In this document: piece by piece, positions 18,248 to 25,348 of the stretch | Layout: each line of letters starts with the position of its first letter | Numbering within the stretch: the first letter of the stretch is position 1 | Source: JBCBCP01 sp039817385 | Lineage (GTDB): Bacteria; Pseudomonadota; Alphaproteobacteria; Rhodobacterales; Rhodobacteraceae | Assembly (NCBI GenBank): GCA_039817385.1 | Contig: JBCBVY010000003.1 | Location: forward strand, 248,001 to 312,000 | Reading direction: 5' to 3' | Length of the DNA: 64,000 nucleotides | The notes under the pieces: generated by a model | What the model was told of the DNA's origin: nothing | Seen by the model: the letters and a program-made list of their open reading frames with translations, nothing else | Databases searched by the model: none | Position numbers and translations under genes: made by a program

Positions 18248-18892
18248 TCAGGGCGAGGGCAAACCGGGGTCCGAAGCGATCAGGGCCGGGTGCCGGGCGA
18301 TCTGCTGCCACCATGCCCAGAGCGCCTTGTGGTGGGTGAGCTGTTCTGCCGCCGCTTGATGCACAGTGAAGGCGGCCATCATCGGCGCGAGGTGGATATC
18401 GGCGCGGGTCAGTGGGCCGGTCAGCACCTCACCAGTCTGGGCGAGGTCGTTCAGCGCGGCGAGGACGGGCGCGCTGGCTGCAAGACCATCCGCGATCTCT
18501 TGTGGGTCGCCCCCAAGCCCCAGCGCGGGGCGGAAGACGGCATGGGCGAAGACCTGCCGCACCATCGGGCGGTAGCCGTAGCTGTCGACAACCGCGATAA
18601 CCTGCGCGGCACGGGCCTGTGCGGAGGGCGCCTGCGGCATGAGCGGTGGGCCGTCAAAGGCGGCGTCGATATAGGTGGTGATCGCCGCAGTCTCGTAGAC
18701 CCGCAGCGTCCCGTGTTCGAGGATCGGCACGCGGGCAAAAGGGTGGCCTGCAGCGATCACGGCGGCAGGATCGGCAAAAGGGTCCACGTCGACTTCGGTG
18801 AAGGGAACCGCTTTCGCCGCCAAAGCCAGCCGCGCAATGCGGGTGTAGACGGAATATCGGTATCCGTGAAGGGTGACGCTGGCGGAGATCAG
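18248..18892 (-). CDS. glutathione S-transferase family protein, probable CTG start
   Basis: The C-terminal part is a GST: VPFTEVDVDPF, then GHPFARVPILEHGTLRVYETAAITTYID (the thioredoxin-fold cis-Pro and Glu-Thr/Ser region), then a helical domain. The first strand and helix (TLHGYRYSVYTRIARLALAA) lie upstream of the first standard in-frame start, a TTG at 18823, which would delete the glutathione-binding region. The frame is closed by a TAA at 18907-18905, and between the two only a CTG at 18892-18890 could serve. That CTG overlaps the stop of the upstream lipoprotein (CTGA). I propose it as the start, giving 214 aa, a normal GST length. The substrate is unknown. Confidence 0.7.
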   Translation of the reverse strand: MISASVTLHGYRYSVYTRIARLALAAKAVPFTEVDVDPFADPAAVIAAGHPFARVPILEHGTLRVYETAAITTYIDAAFDGPPLMPQAPSAQARAAQVIAVVDSYGYRPMVRQVFAHAVFRPALGLGGDPQEIADGLAASAPVLAALNDLAQTGEVLTGPLTRADIHLAPMMAAFTVHQAAAEQLTHHKALWAWWQQIARHPALIASDPGLPSP

Positions 18893-19065
18893 AACAGCCC
18901 GAGGTTAATCGTGAACGCGCCAGTGCGGATGCGGGCATTTGCGCCTGCGCTCACGCCGCTGTCCGTTACGGTGATGCTTGTCCCCACCGCAGGTTGGACC
19001 GGTTCGCCATCCGCGCCGCAAGCGGCCAGCGCAGCAAGGGCAAGCATCGCAAGGATGCGCGTCAT
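18889..19065 (-). CDS. small lipoprotein
   Basis: A 58-residue predicted lipoprotein. MTRILAMLALAALAAC ends in a lipobox with Cys16 as the lipidation site, followed by about 40 residues rich in Thr, Gly and Ala without a recognised domain. The ATG overlaps the argH stop (ATGA), and its TGA overlaps the proposed CTG start of the GST. The three genes therefore form a tightly coupled unit. I recall similar short lipoproteins after argH in related genomes, but their function is not known to me. Confidence 0.8.
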   Translation of the reverse strand: MTRILAMLALAALAACGADGEPVQPAVGTSITVTDSGVSAGANARIRTGAFTINLGLF

Positions 19066-20450
19066 GCAAGTATCTCCTTCCACCGGGCGATCTGGGCGCG
19101 GACCTGCGCGGGCGCGGTTCCGCCGTAAGATGTGCGGGAGTTTACCGAGTTTTCCACGCCAAGCACGGTGAAAATGTCCGCTGTGATCCCGGCGTGTTCG
19201 GCCTGCATGTCCTCGAGCGTGAGGTCCGGCAGATCGACGCTGCGGCTTTCGGCTTTGGCGACCAGGCTGCCGGTGATGTGGTGCGCGTCGCGGAAGGGCA
19301 GGCCCAGCACGCGCACGAGCCAGTCGGCGAGGTCCGTCGCGGTGGAAAAACCGGAGCCTGCGGCGGCGGCGAGGCTTTCGCGATTGCCGGTCATATCACG
19401 CACCATCCCTTCCATCGCGGCGAGCGCCAGCATCAGGTTGTCGGCGGCGTCAAAGACCTGTTCCTTGTCCTCCTGCATGTCCTTGGAATAGGCGAGCGGC
19501 AGGCCTTTCATCACCATCATCAGCGCCGTGTTCGCGCCAAAAATGCGCCCGACCTTGGCGCGGATCAGCTCCGCGGCATCCGGGTTTTTCTTCTGCGGCA
19601 TGATGGACGAGCCGGTCGAGAACCGATCCGACAAGGTCACGAAACGGAACTGAGCCGAGGACCAGATGACAAGCTCTTCGGCGAAGCGGGACAGGTGCAT
19701 GGCGCAGATGCTTGCGGCGCCAAGGAATTCCAATGCGAAATCCCGTTCCGACACCGCATCCAGCGAGTTGGCCGCAGGGCGGTCAAAGCCGAGCGCCTTT
19801 GCGGTGGCGTCCCGGTCGATGGGGAAGGACGTGCCGGCCAGCGCGGCGGCGCCCAGCGGGCTTTCGTTCATGCGTTTGCGCGCGTCGCGGATGCGGCTAA
19901 GGTCACGGCCAAACATCTCCACATAGGCCATCATGTGATGGCCCCATGTCACGGGCTGCGCGGTTTGCAGGTGGGTGAAACCGGGCATGACCCAGTCCGC
20001 GCCCGCCTCTGCCTGCGCCACAAGCGCACGGATCAGGGCCACCAGACCGGCATCCGCCGCATCCAGCTGGTCCCGGACCCACAGCTTGAAATCGGTCGCG
20101 ACCTGGTCGTTGCGGCTGCGGCCCGTGTGCAAGCGGCCTGCGGGTTCGCCGATGATTTCCTTCAGGCGGGCCTCCACGTTCATGTGGATGTCCTCAAGCG
20201 CGGCGGAAAAGGCAAATTCCCCTGCCTCGATTTCTGACAGTATAGTGAGCAAGCCTTCCCGGATCGCTGCGGCGTCGGTATCTGTGATGATGCCTTGCGC
20301 GGCGAGCATCGCGGCGTGGGCGCGCGAGCCTGCGATGTCCTGGGCCGCCATGCGCTGGTCAAAGCTGATGGAGGCATTAATTGCCTCCATGATCGCATCG
20401 GGACCAGCGGCAAAGCGGCCGCCCCACATCTTGTTCGCGTCTTGTGTCAT
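19062..20450 (-). CDS. argH: argininosuccinate lyase
   Basis: A 462-residue enzyme of the fumarase/aspartase superfamily that splits argininosuccinate to arginine and fumarate. The superfamily signature GSSIMPQKKNPDAAE is present, as is LHTGRSRNDQVATD near the N-terminus and the substrate-contact segment TSYGGTAP at the C-terminus. Length matches the family. Its start lies only 25 bp from the divergent TlpA-like gene, so the promoters must overlap or reach into coding sequence. Downstream it is overlapped by the small lipoprotein gene. Confidence 0.97.
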   Translation of the reverse strand: MTQDANKMWGGRFAAGPDAIMEAINASISFDQRMAAQDIAGSRAHAAMLAAQGIITDTDAAAIREGLLTILSEIEAGEFAFSAALEDIHMNVEARLKEIIGEPAGRLHTGRSRNDQVATDFKLWVRDQLDAADAGLVALIRALVAQAEAGADWVMPGFTHLQTAQPVTWGHHMMAYVEMFGRDLSRIRDARKRMNESPLGAAALAGTSFPIDRDATAKALGFDRPAANSLDAVSERDFALEFLGAASICAMHLSRFAEELVIWSSAQFRFVTLSDRFSTGSSIMPQKKNPDAAELIRAKVGRIFGANTALMMVMKGLPLAYSKDMQEDKEQVFDAADNLMLALAAMEGMVRDMTGNRESLAAAAGSGFSTATDLADWLVRVLGLPFRDAHHITGSLVAKAESRSVDLPDLTLEDMQAEHAGITADIFTVLGVENSVNSRTSYGGTAPAQVRAQIARWKEILA

Positions 20451-20475
20451 GCTGCCTCAAGCCCTCGGAGGGGAA

Positions 20476-21024
20476 ATGAAAACTCTGGTCGCCGCTCTCT
20501 TAACCGCGCTTGCCATCGGTGCAAACCCCGCCGCCGCCCAAGGCATCGCCGACCTGCGCGACGGGGACATGCGCAAGCTGGTCGTGCACAGCGCGCCCGA
20601 GGCCGTGTCGACGGTTCCGTTCCAGACCGCGGATGGCGCGGCGACGCTGGCCGACTGGCAGGGCAAGGTGGTTTTGCTGAACTTCTGGGCCACGTGGTGC
20701 GCGCCCTGCCGGCACGAGATGCCGATGCTGGCAGAACTGCAGGCCGAATTTGGCGGCGACGCGTTCGAGGTCGTCACCGTCGCCGTCGGGCCGCACAACC
20801 CAGTTGGCATCCGGAAGTTTTTCGAGGACATCGGGGTCGACAATCTGCCCCGCCACCAGGACCCGCGGCAGCGGCTCGCGCAAGACATGGGCGTCTTTGG
20901 CCTGCCGATCACGGTCTTGATCAATGCAGAGGGCCGGGAAATCGCGCGGCTGCGGGGCGATGCGGACTGGGCGTCGGAAAGCGCCAAGGCGATTATTTCG
21001 CTTCTGACACAAAACGGTAGCTGA
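20476..21024 (+). CDS. TlpA-family periplasmic thiol:disulfide oxidoreductase
   Basis: A 182-residue exported thioredoxin-fold protein. A signal peptide covers about residues 1-21 (cleavage near AAAQ). The redox site is WATWCAPC (C75, C78) and the cis-Pro loop is in GVFGLPITVLI. Relatives act in cytochrome c maturation or general periplasmic disulfide reduction. GGAGGGG precedes the ATG at 20476. The frame is open far upstream across argH, but only this start gives a signal peptide. It is divergent from argH. Confidence 0.9.
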   Translation: MKTLVAALLTALAIGANPAAAQGIADLRDGDMRKLVVHSAPEAVSTVPFQTADGAATLADWQGKVVLLNFWATWCAPCRHEMPMLAELQAEFGGDAFEVVTVAVGPHNPVGIRKFFEDIGVDNLPRHQDPRQRLAQDMGVFGLPITVLINAEGREIARLRGDADWASESAKAIISLLTQNGS

Positions 21025-21087
21025 CGCGCGATTGCCGGGGCTGCCGAACATGTCTAGCGTCGCAGAGGTACGATCTGACGACGCGAC

Positions 21088-21504
21088 ATGCCCCTTACCC
21101 ATCGGTCCGTTCCGGGCTTTGATCTTTTCCACGTGGTTTATTCGGGCGCGGTCGACTTGCGTGACGTGCTGCGCTTTTTCGATGTTTTTGAGCAGGACTT
21201 CGTCGCCCATCCGAACCGAAACGAGCTGTGCGATGCGCAAGCATTGGAGAGGGTCAACCTGACCCGCCACGAGTTGGACGACCTGCTTTCGCTGATGGTG
21301 GGGATTTACCGGCGCAATGGCTGTGTGAAGCGCATCGCCTTTGTAACGGGCGGCGGACCGGGGGCCCTGATCCTCGACCAAGTCGTAACGCGCTTTGCTG
21401 CGGAGTTGCCGGAGGTCAAGGCCGCGACGTTTTTTGCTTATGACGAAGCCCTGCGCCATCTTGCGCTGCCGCCGCGGTTTGACCTGGGGCGGGTGCCAAA
21501 CTGA
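21088..21504 (+). CDS. hypothetical protein, possibly SpoIIAA/STAS-like
   Basis: A 138-residue cytosolic protein without signal or membrane segment. The alternation of predicted strands and helices (FDLFHVVYSGAVDLRDVLRFFDVFEQD, VKRIAFVTGGGPGALILDQVV, VKAATFFAYDEALRHLAL) resembles a SpoIIAA-like fold, but no diagnostic motif is present, so this is only a suggestion. The ATG at 21088 has no strong ribosome-binding site. It lies 63 bp after the TlpA-like gene and 65 bp before the next gene, all on the same strand. Confidence 0.65.
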   Translation: MPLTHRSVPGFDLFHVVYSGAVDLRDVLRFFDVFEQDFVAHPNRNELCDAQALERVNLTRHELDDLLSLMVGIYRRNGCVKRIAFVTGGGPGALILDQVVTRFAAELPEVKAATFFAYDEALRHLALPPRFDLGRVPN

Positions 21505-21569
21505 CGCAACGCCACTTCTTGACCCCGTGCAGGCGCGCTTGGTTTTCTGGAGGGCAAGGGAGGCGTGCA

Positions 21570-21962
21570 ATGCCGCTGGAGATTTTGGTGATCCTCGTCG
21601 TGGGCGGAATCGCGGGCATCGCATTAGCGCTGCATCTTGCGGGGCTAAGTGCGGTGCCGCAGTTCGACGCGGGCGCGGCGCGGGCGGCGTGGCTGCGGGC
21701 CTTTCCGGAGGATACGGTGACGGATGCCGCCCCCAGCCGCGAGGGACGTGCCGCGCGGATTGAGGCCGCATCGGGCCGGGGCATCGTCTGGCGCATGGGC
21801 GCGGACAGCGTGGCGCGCCATATCCGCGGCGCGCGCGCCGCTCCGCGCAAGGGCGGGCTGGAGCTGCGGCTCGCCGATCCCGGCGCGCCGCGTGTGCGCC
21901 TTGCGTTGACCGCAGATGAGGTGCGCGCCTGGACGCGCTGGATAGAGGAGGCCGGGACATGA
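21570..21962 (+). CDS. hypothetical single-pass membrane protein
   Basis: A 130-residue protein with one N-terminal helix (LEILVILVVGGIAGIALALHL) and a basic, Ala/Arg-rich soluble part. I do not recognise the family. AGGGAGG upstream supports the ATG at 21570 over a more distant in-frame start. Its stop overlaps the start of the sterol-desaturase-family gene by four bases, so the two are cotranscribed and may be functionally linked. Confidence 0.7.
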   Translation: MPLEILVILVVGGIAGIALALHLAGLSAVPQFDAGAARAAWLRAFPEDTVTDAAPSREGRAARIEAASGRGIVWRMGADSVARHIRGARAAPRKGGLELRLADPGAPRVRLALTADEVRAWTRWIEEAGT

Positions 21963-22891
21963 GCTTTCCCGATGTTGTGCAACTGGCGGTGCCGTTTTTC
22001 ATCGCCGCCATTGCGATCGAGTTGACGTGGATCCTCTGGAAAGGCCGCGGCGGGCGGTACGAGACGCGCGATGCGGTCACATCGTTGATCATGGGGGCGG
22101 GCAATGTCGCCTCCACCATCCTTCTGGGCTTTATCGCGTGGGGCTTTTTCATGTGGCTCTGGGCGGTGACCCCGTTTGATCTGGGATCGAGCCTCTGGGT
22201 GGTTCTACTGTGCTTCGTGCTCGACGATCTGCGCTATTACTGGGTGCATCGGCTGGGCCACAGGGTGCGCTGGGTCTGGGCCAGCCACGTGAACCACCAC
22301 TCGTCCCAGCACTACAATCTGACGACGGCCTTGCGGCAAACATGGACCTATACGTTCACCTTCATGATGGTGGTGCGCGCGCCGCTGATCCTGGTGGGGT
22401 TTCACCCCGCGATGGTCGTGTTCGTGGGCGGGCTGAACCTTGTCTACCAGTTCTGGATCCACACCGAAGCGATCGGGAAAATGCCGCGCTGGTTCGAGGC
22501 GATCATGAACACGCCCTCGCACCACCGGGTCCATCACGGGCGCAATGCGCGTTACCTGGATGCGAATTACGCAGGCGTGTTCATCATCTGGGACAAGCTC
22601 TTTGGCACCTTCGTGCCGGAGCTTGAGAGCGAAAAGCCCGATTACGGGCTGGTGCAGAATATCGGCACGTTCAACCCGATCCGGGTCGCTTTCCATGAAT
22701 GGGTTGCGCTGTTCCGCGACATGTTCCGCCCCGGTCTCAGCCTGCGCCAGCGGTTGATGTACGCCGTCGCCCCGCCGGGGTGGAGCCATGATGGCGCGCG
22801 GGACACCTCAGAAGTGATCAAGGCCAAACACCTCGCCCGCCACCCCGAGGACGCGGGCACGCCCGGATTCGAGGGCCGCAGCACGGGCTAA
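21959..22891 (+). CDS. sterol desaturase/fatty acid hydroxylase family protein
   Basis: A 310-residue integral membrane di-iron enzyme candidate. Hydrophobic helices lie near 8-25, 45-68, 78-95 and 125-150. The histidine clusters that bind iron are present: HRLGH (97-101), HVNHHSSQH (110-118) and HRVHHGRN in the second half. The substrate could be a sterol, carotenoid or lipid chain; it cannot be read from the sequence. It overlaps the preceding membrane protein gene by ATGA and is convergent with the Hint-domain gene, 39 bp away. Confidence 0.9.
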   Translation: MSFPDVVQLAVPFFIAAIAIELTWILWKGRGGRYETRDAVTSLIMGAGNVASTILLGFIAWGFFMWLWAVTPFDLGSSLWVVLLCFVLDDLRYYWVHRLGHRVRWVWASHVNHHSSQHYNLTTALRQTWTYTFTFMMVVRAPLILVGFHPAMVVFVGGLNLVYQFWIHTEAIGKMPRWFEAIMNTPSHHRVHHGRNARYLDANYAGVFIIWDKLFGTFVPELESEKPDYGLVQNIGTFNPIRVAFHEWVALFRDMFRPGLSLRQRLMYAVAPPGWSHDGARDTSEVIKAKHLARHPEDAGTPGFEGRSTG

Positions 22892-22930
22892 AGGGGGCGG
22901 CGGCAGGGCCCTCTCCATCGCTCATCGCTC

Positions 22931-23992
22931 TTACGACGCGTGCCGCAGGATCGCCGCCTCTGGCGCGGATAGGTTGCGGCGCGCATAGCTGCCGTAGCGG
23001 TGCGGATCGTGTTCGAGTGCCGGGTGCATGTCCAGAAGACGGGCGCGGTCCTCCTCCGACAGGGTCGACAGGGCCGCGTTTGCGGGGTGGAAGCTTTCGG
23101 TTTCCACGCCATTGGCCCAGATCACCTCGTGGCGGGGCAGCAGCAGGTGAATATAAGTCACCTCCCGCACCTTCAGATCAACGGCGATGTTTGTGCCGTC
23201 GATCAGGTCCTTGGCCGCGACCAGAACCTCGGGCTCGTTGAACAGATCGCGCGCAATGTCGCCCTTGACCAGCATCCGATGCTCGGGCGAGACCAGCAGG
23301 CTTTCATCCGGCCGATCGCCCCCCAGCGCATGGGCTTCGATGCGCACGGGCCGCAGGGCGGGCATCGCGAAAAGGCGCGCGCCGGTCATGCGGCGGCTGC
23401 CAATCCATTCGATGGGCTGTGCGCCGCTGTCCTTTGTGATCACGCGGCTGCCCGCTTCAAGCTCTTCGATCGGGCGCAGCCCGTCCGGCGTCGCGATGCG
23501 CGTGCCTGGGGTGAAACAGATCACCCCGCCGCTTTCCGGGCCGGTTGAACCGCGCTGCACCGGGCCAAGCGAATGGTGCACGACCCACAGGTCCTTGCCG
23601 CGCGGCGGCATCCCGTCATGGAACATCAGCAGCGGTGGCTTGCCCCTGCCGACCTCGATCAGCGTCACCGTGATGCTTTGCGCGCCGTCGGTTACCACAA
23701 AAGCGCTGTCGGGCATCTCAGGCCCTGGCGGGACGTTTGGTGCGTCCGCTGTTCCATCAAGTGCTGCGCCGACCAGCTTGCGCACATTGCGCGCCGCCCG
23801 GCGGCGCAGTGTCTCTGCCCCATCCGCCTCTTCCAGCCGCCAGACATCGGACGGGCCATCGACCCGCACGGCATCGCCGCGCCAGGCCCATGCAGCACCC
23901 ACGCTTAGCGCGCTTATCGGTGCAGCTTCGAGACCGTCTAGTTCTGTTTGCGACCAGGAGATGACAAACGTGCCACGAAAGCCCGTTTTCAT
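22931..23992 (-). CDS. Hint (hedgehog/intein) domain protein
   Basis: A 353-residue protein with a Hint_2-type domain from about residue 155 to 300. It opens at GGVICFTPGTRIATPDG with Cys159 in the nucleophile position, and contains the block ESLLVSPEHRMLVKG with a conserved His. The N-terminal 150 residues start GFRGTFVISWSQTELDG and are conserved, in my memory, among Rhodobacterales Hint proteins, without a known function. No C-terminal intein splice motif or second splicing partner is visible, so auto-cleavage rather than splicing would be expected. It has no signal peptide. Confidence 0.8.
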   Translation of the reverse strand: MKTGFRGTFVISWSQTELDGLEAAPISALSVGAAWAWRGDAVRVDGPSDVWRLEEADGAETLRRRAARNVRKLVGAALDGTADAPNVPPGPEMPDSAFVVTDGAQSITVTLIEVGRGKPPLLMFHDGMPPRGKDLWVVHHSLGPVQRGSTGPESGGVICFTPGTRIATPDGLRPIEELEAGSRVITKDSGAQPIEWIGSRRMTGARLFAMPALRPVRIEAHALGGDRPDESLLVSPEHRMLVKGDIARDLFNEPEVLVAAKDLIDGTNIAVDLKVREVTYIHLLLPRHEVIWANGVETESFHPANAALSTLSEEDRARLLDMHPALEHDPHRYGSYARRNLSAPEAAILRHAS

Positions 23993-24056
23993 TGCCTGTC
24001 TGCCTGCCTCATTTTTTTATTGCTTAAAGGTTAACAAAACCGAATCACCCGCGGAA

Positions 24057-24071
24057 GACACAAATTGTGTC
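24057..24071. promoter_or_regulatory. palindrome in the A+T-rich gap before the Hint gene
   Basis: GACACAA-A-TTGTGTC is a perfect 7-bp-arm palindrome in a 97-bp, unusually A+T-rich gap (23993-24089) between the LpxR-like gene and the Hint gene, both read leftward. It could be an operator for the Hint gene or a hairpin at the end of the upstream gene. The A+T richness suggests a promoter; no clear -35/-10 pair is assigned. Confidence 0.5.
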
Positions 24072-24089
24072 TATTTGCAGTTGAATATT

Positions 24090-24998
24090 TTAGAATTGCA
24101 CGCGTAGGTTGAAAGAACCTGTCAACTGCCCCTCGGGCTGGTCTTCGAACTCTTCGCTCAGCCATGTCAGCCCGTAAAAACCCCGCGCCCCGCTTTGTGT
24201 TTGCCATTGCACGCCTGCGCGCAGACGGGTGCGGGTGTTTTCGGGCGCAGGGCCGGTGTCTGTAGGCAGGAAAACGGAGCTGCCCACATAAGCGATATCC
24301 CCGCCAAGGATCCACCGCGTTCCGGCCCCTTTCGCGTGCACCGCTGCGTAGCGCTGTCCGGTCACGGTATCGCGCACCCGCAGGCCCGCCTGCCCCAGCC
24401 CGCCAAAGCTTAGATCAGCGCCTGCGCGCAGCAGCGTTTCCGCCCCCGCGCGAACCTCGGCAAAAGGGCGCAGGGCAACAGCGCCCAGGCCGAAGTTATG
24501 CGCCGCCTCGGCCACGAGGGTCGGGCGCACCGCATTGCCGATCTGGTTTGCACGCACCGTGTCCGAAGGCTGCGTGATGTTCAGAAAGTCGTGAAAGCCT
24601 GCGTGCAGCCCGTCGAGCCCCGTGTTCGGCCCGACAAAGACCAGATCACCGCCAAGGCTGAATTCGGCATCGCCGCGCAGCCAATGCGTGTGCAGCCCCG
24701 CGCTCAGCGCCCCGGCATAACGCCTGTCGCCCGGCGCCGGGTTCCTTAGCCGCGCGGGCGCGATGGACTGACCGCCAAGGCGCAGCTCCAACAGCGTAAA
24801 CGGGGCCGATGGCACGCCCCCCTCCGGCCCCCAAACGCGGCTGCCCTGGATGGAGCCGGTTTGCCAACGGTCCCGGCCGTCACCGAGGAAATCATTGGTG
24901 ATCAGCGCGCCATAGCCCAGCAGAACCCGATCTTGCGCGGCGGCGGGGACGCACAGCTGGCAGGTGATGGCAAGCGCCAAAAGGAGCAAACGGTGCAT
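24090..24998 (-). CDS. LpxR-like (DUF2219) outer-membrane lipid A deacylase
   Basis: A 302-residue exported beta-barrel protein. A signal peptide ends near residue 21 (PAAAQ), and the chain ends in the aromatic outer-membrane signature LRVQF. The segment ITNDFLGDGRDRWQTGSI (Asn35-Asp36, then DRWQTG) and GLHAGFHDFL (His136) match the catalytic Asn/Asp and His positions of LpxR, which removes the 3'-acyloxyacyl chain from lipid A. Strands alternate throughout. The true start is the ATG at 24998. An activity on the host's own lipid A is inference from the family. Confidence 0.82.
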   Translation of the reverse strand: MHRLLLLALAITCQLCVPAAAQDRVLLGYGALITNDFLGDGRDRWQTGSIQGSRVWGPEGGVPSAPFTLLELRLGGQSIAPARLRNPAPGDRRYAGALSAGLHTHWLRGDAEFSLGGDLVFVGPNTGLDGLHAGFHDFLNITQPSDTVRANQIGNAVRPTLVAEAAHNFGLGAVALRPFAEVRAGAETLLRAGADLSFGGLGQAGLRVRDTVTGQRYAAVHAKGAGTRWILGGDIAYVGSSVFLPTDTGPAPENTRTRLRAGVQWQTQSGARGFYGLTWLSEEFEDQPEGQLTGSFNLRVQF

Positions 24999-25127
24999 GA
25001 TGCGGTCCCGAACCTGTGTGCCCCCCGGCCCGGTATCGGTAACGTGCGGCTGGTTGGAGGCCAAGCGGTTTGGATTGATGCGGGGCGAGGCGTGACTCGA
25101 AAGCCGCACTTGTGGGATGCAGGTCAG

Positions 25128-25344
25128 CGCCCGGAAGGATCAACCCAGTGGCTGAGCCCGCCGCTCCGCAACACGTTCCTTTCCGCCGAACGCCCCCGCA
25201 GGCGCGGTGACATTCACCGTGCCACCCGTCGTCCCCGCGTGCGCGGTGACGGGTCTCTTGCGCCTGGAAGAATTAACCGAGTGGCTGAACATGCCGCTGC
25301 GCGACACGTTCCTTGCCACCCGTCGTCCCCGCCTTCGCGGTGAC
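25128..25344. repeat. tandem imperfect 84-bp intergenic repeat
   Basis: Two 84-bp units, 25128-25211 and 25261-25344, align without gaps; by hand I count 66 of 84 identical bases. Both contain the core GTGGCTGA and CACGTTCCTT. An additional partial unit, 25221-25250, matches 25315-25344 at 28 of 30 positions (GCCACCCGTCGTCCCCGC...CGCGGTGAC). They fill most of the 350-bp gene-free gap 24999-25348, which otherwise shows nothing. The units are not coding in any credible way and are too few and too irregular for a CRISPR array. Confidence 0.8.
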
Positions 25345-25348
25345 GACG

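Noticed and set aside
25128..25344. CRISPR-like array
   Set aside because: Only two full units, 84 bp long and 79% identical, without regular unique spacers or cas genes.
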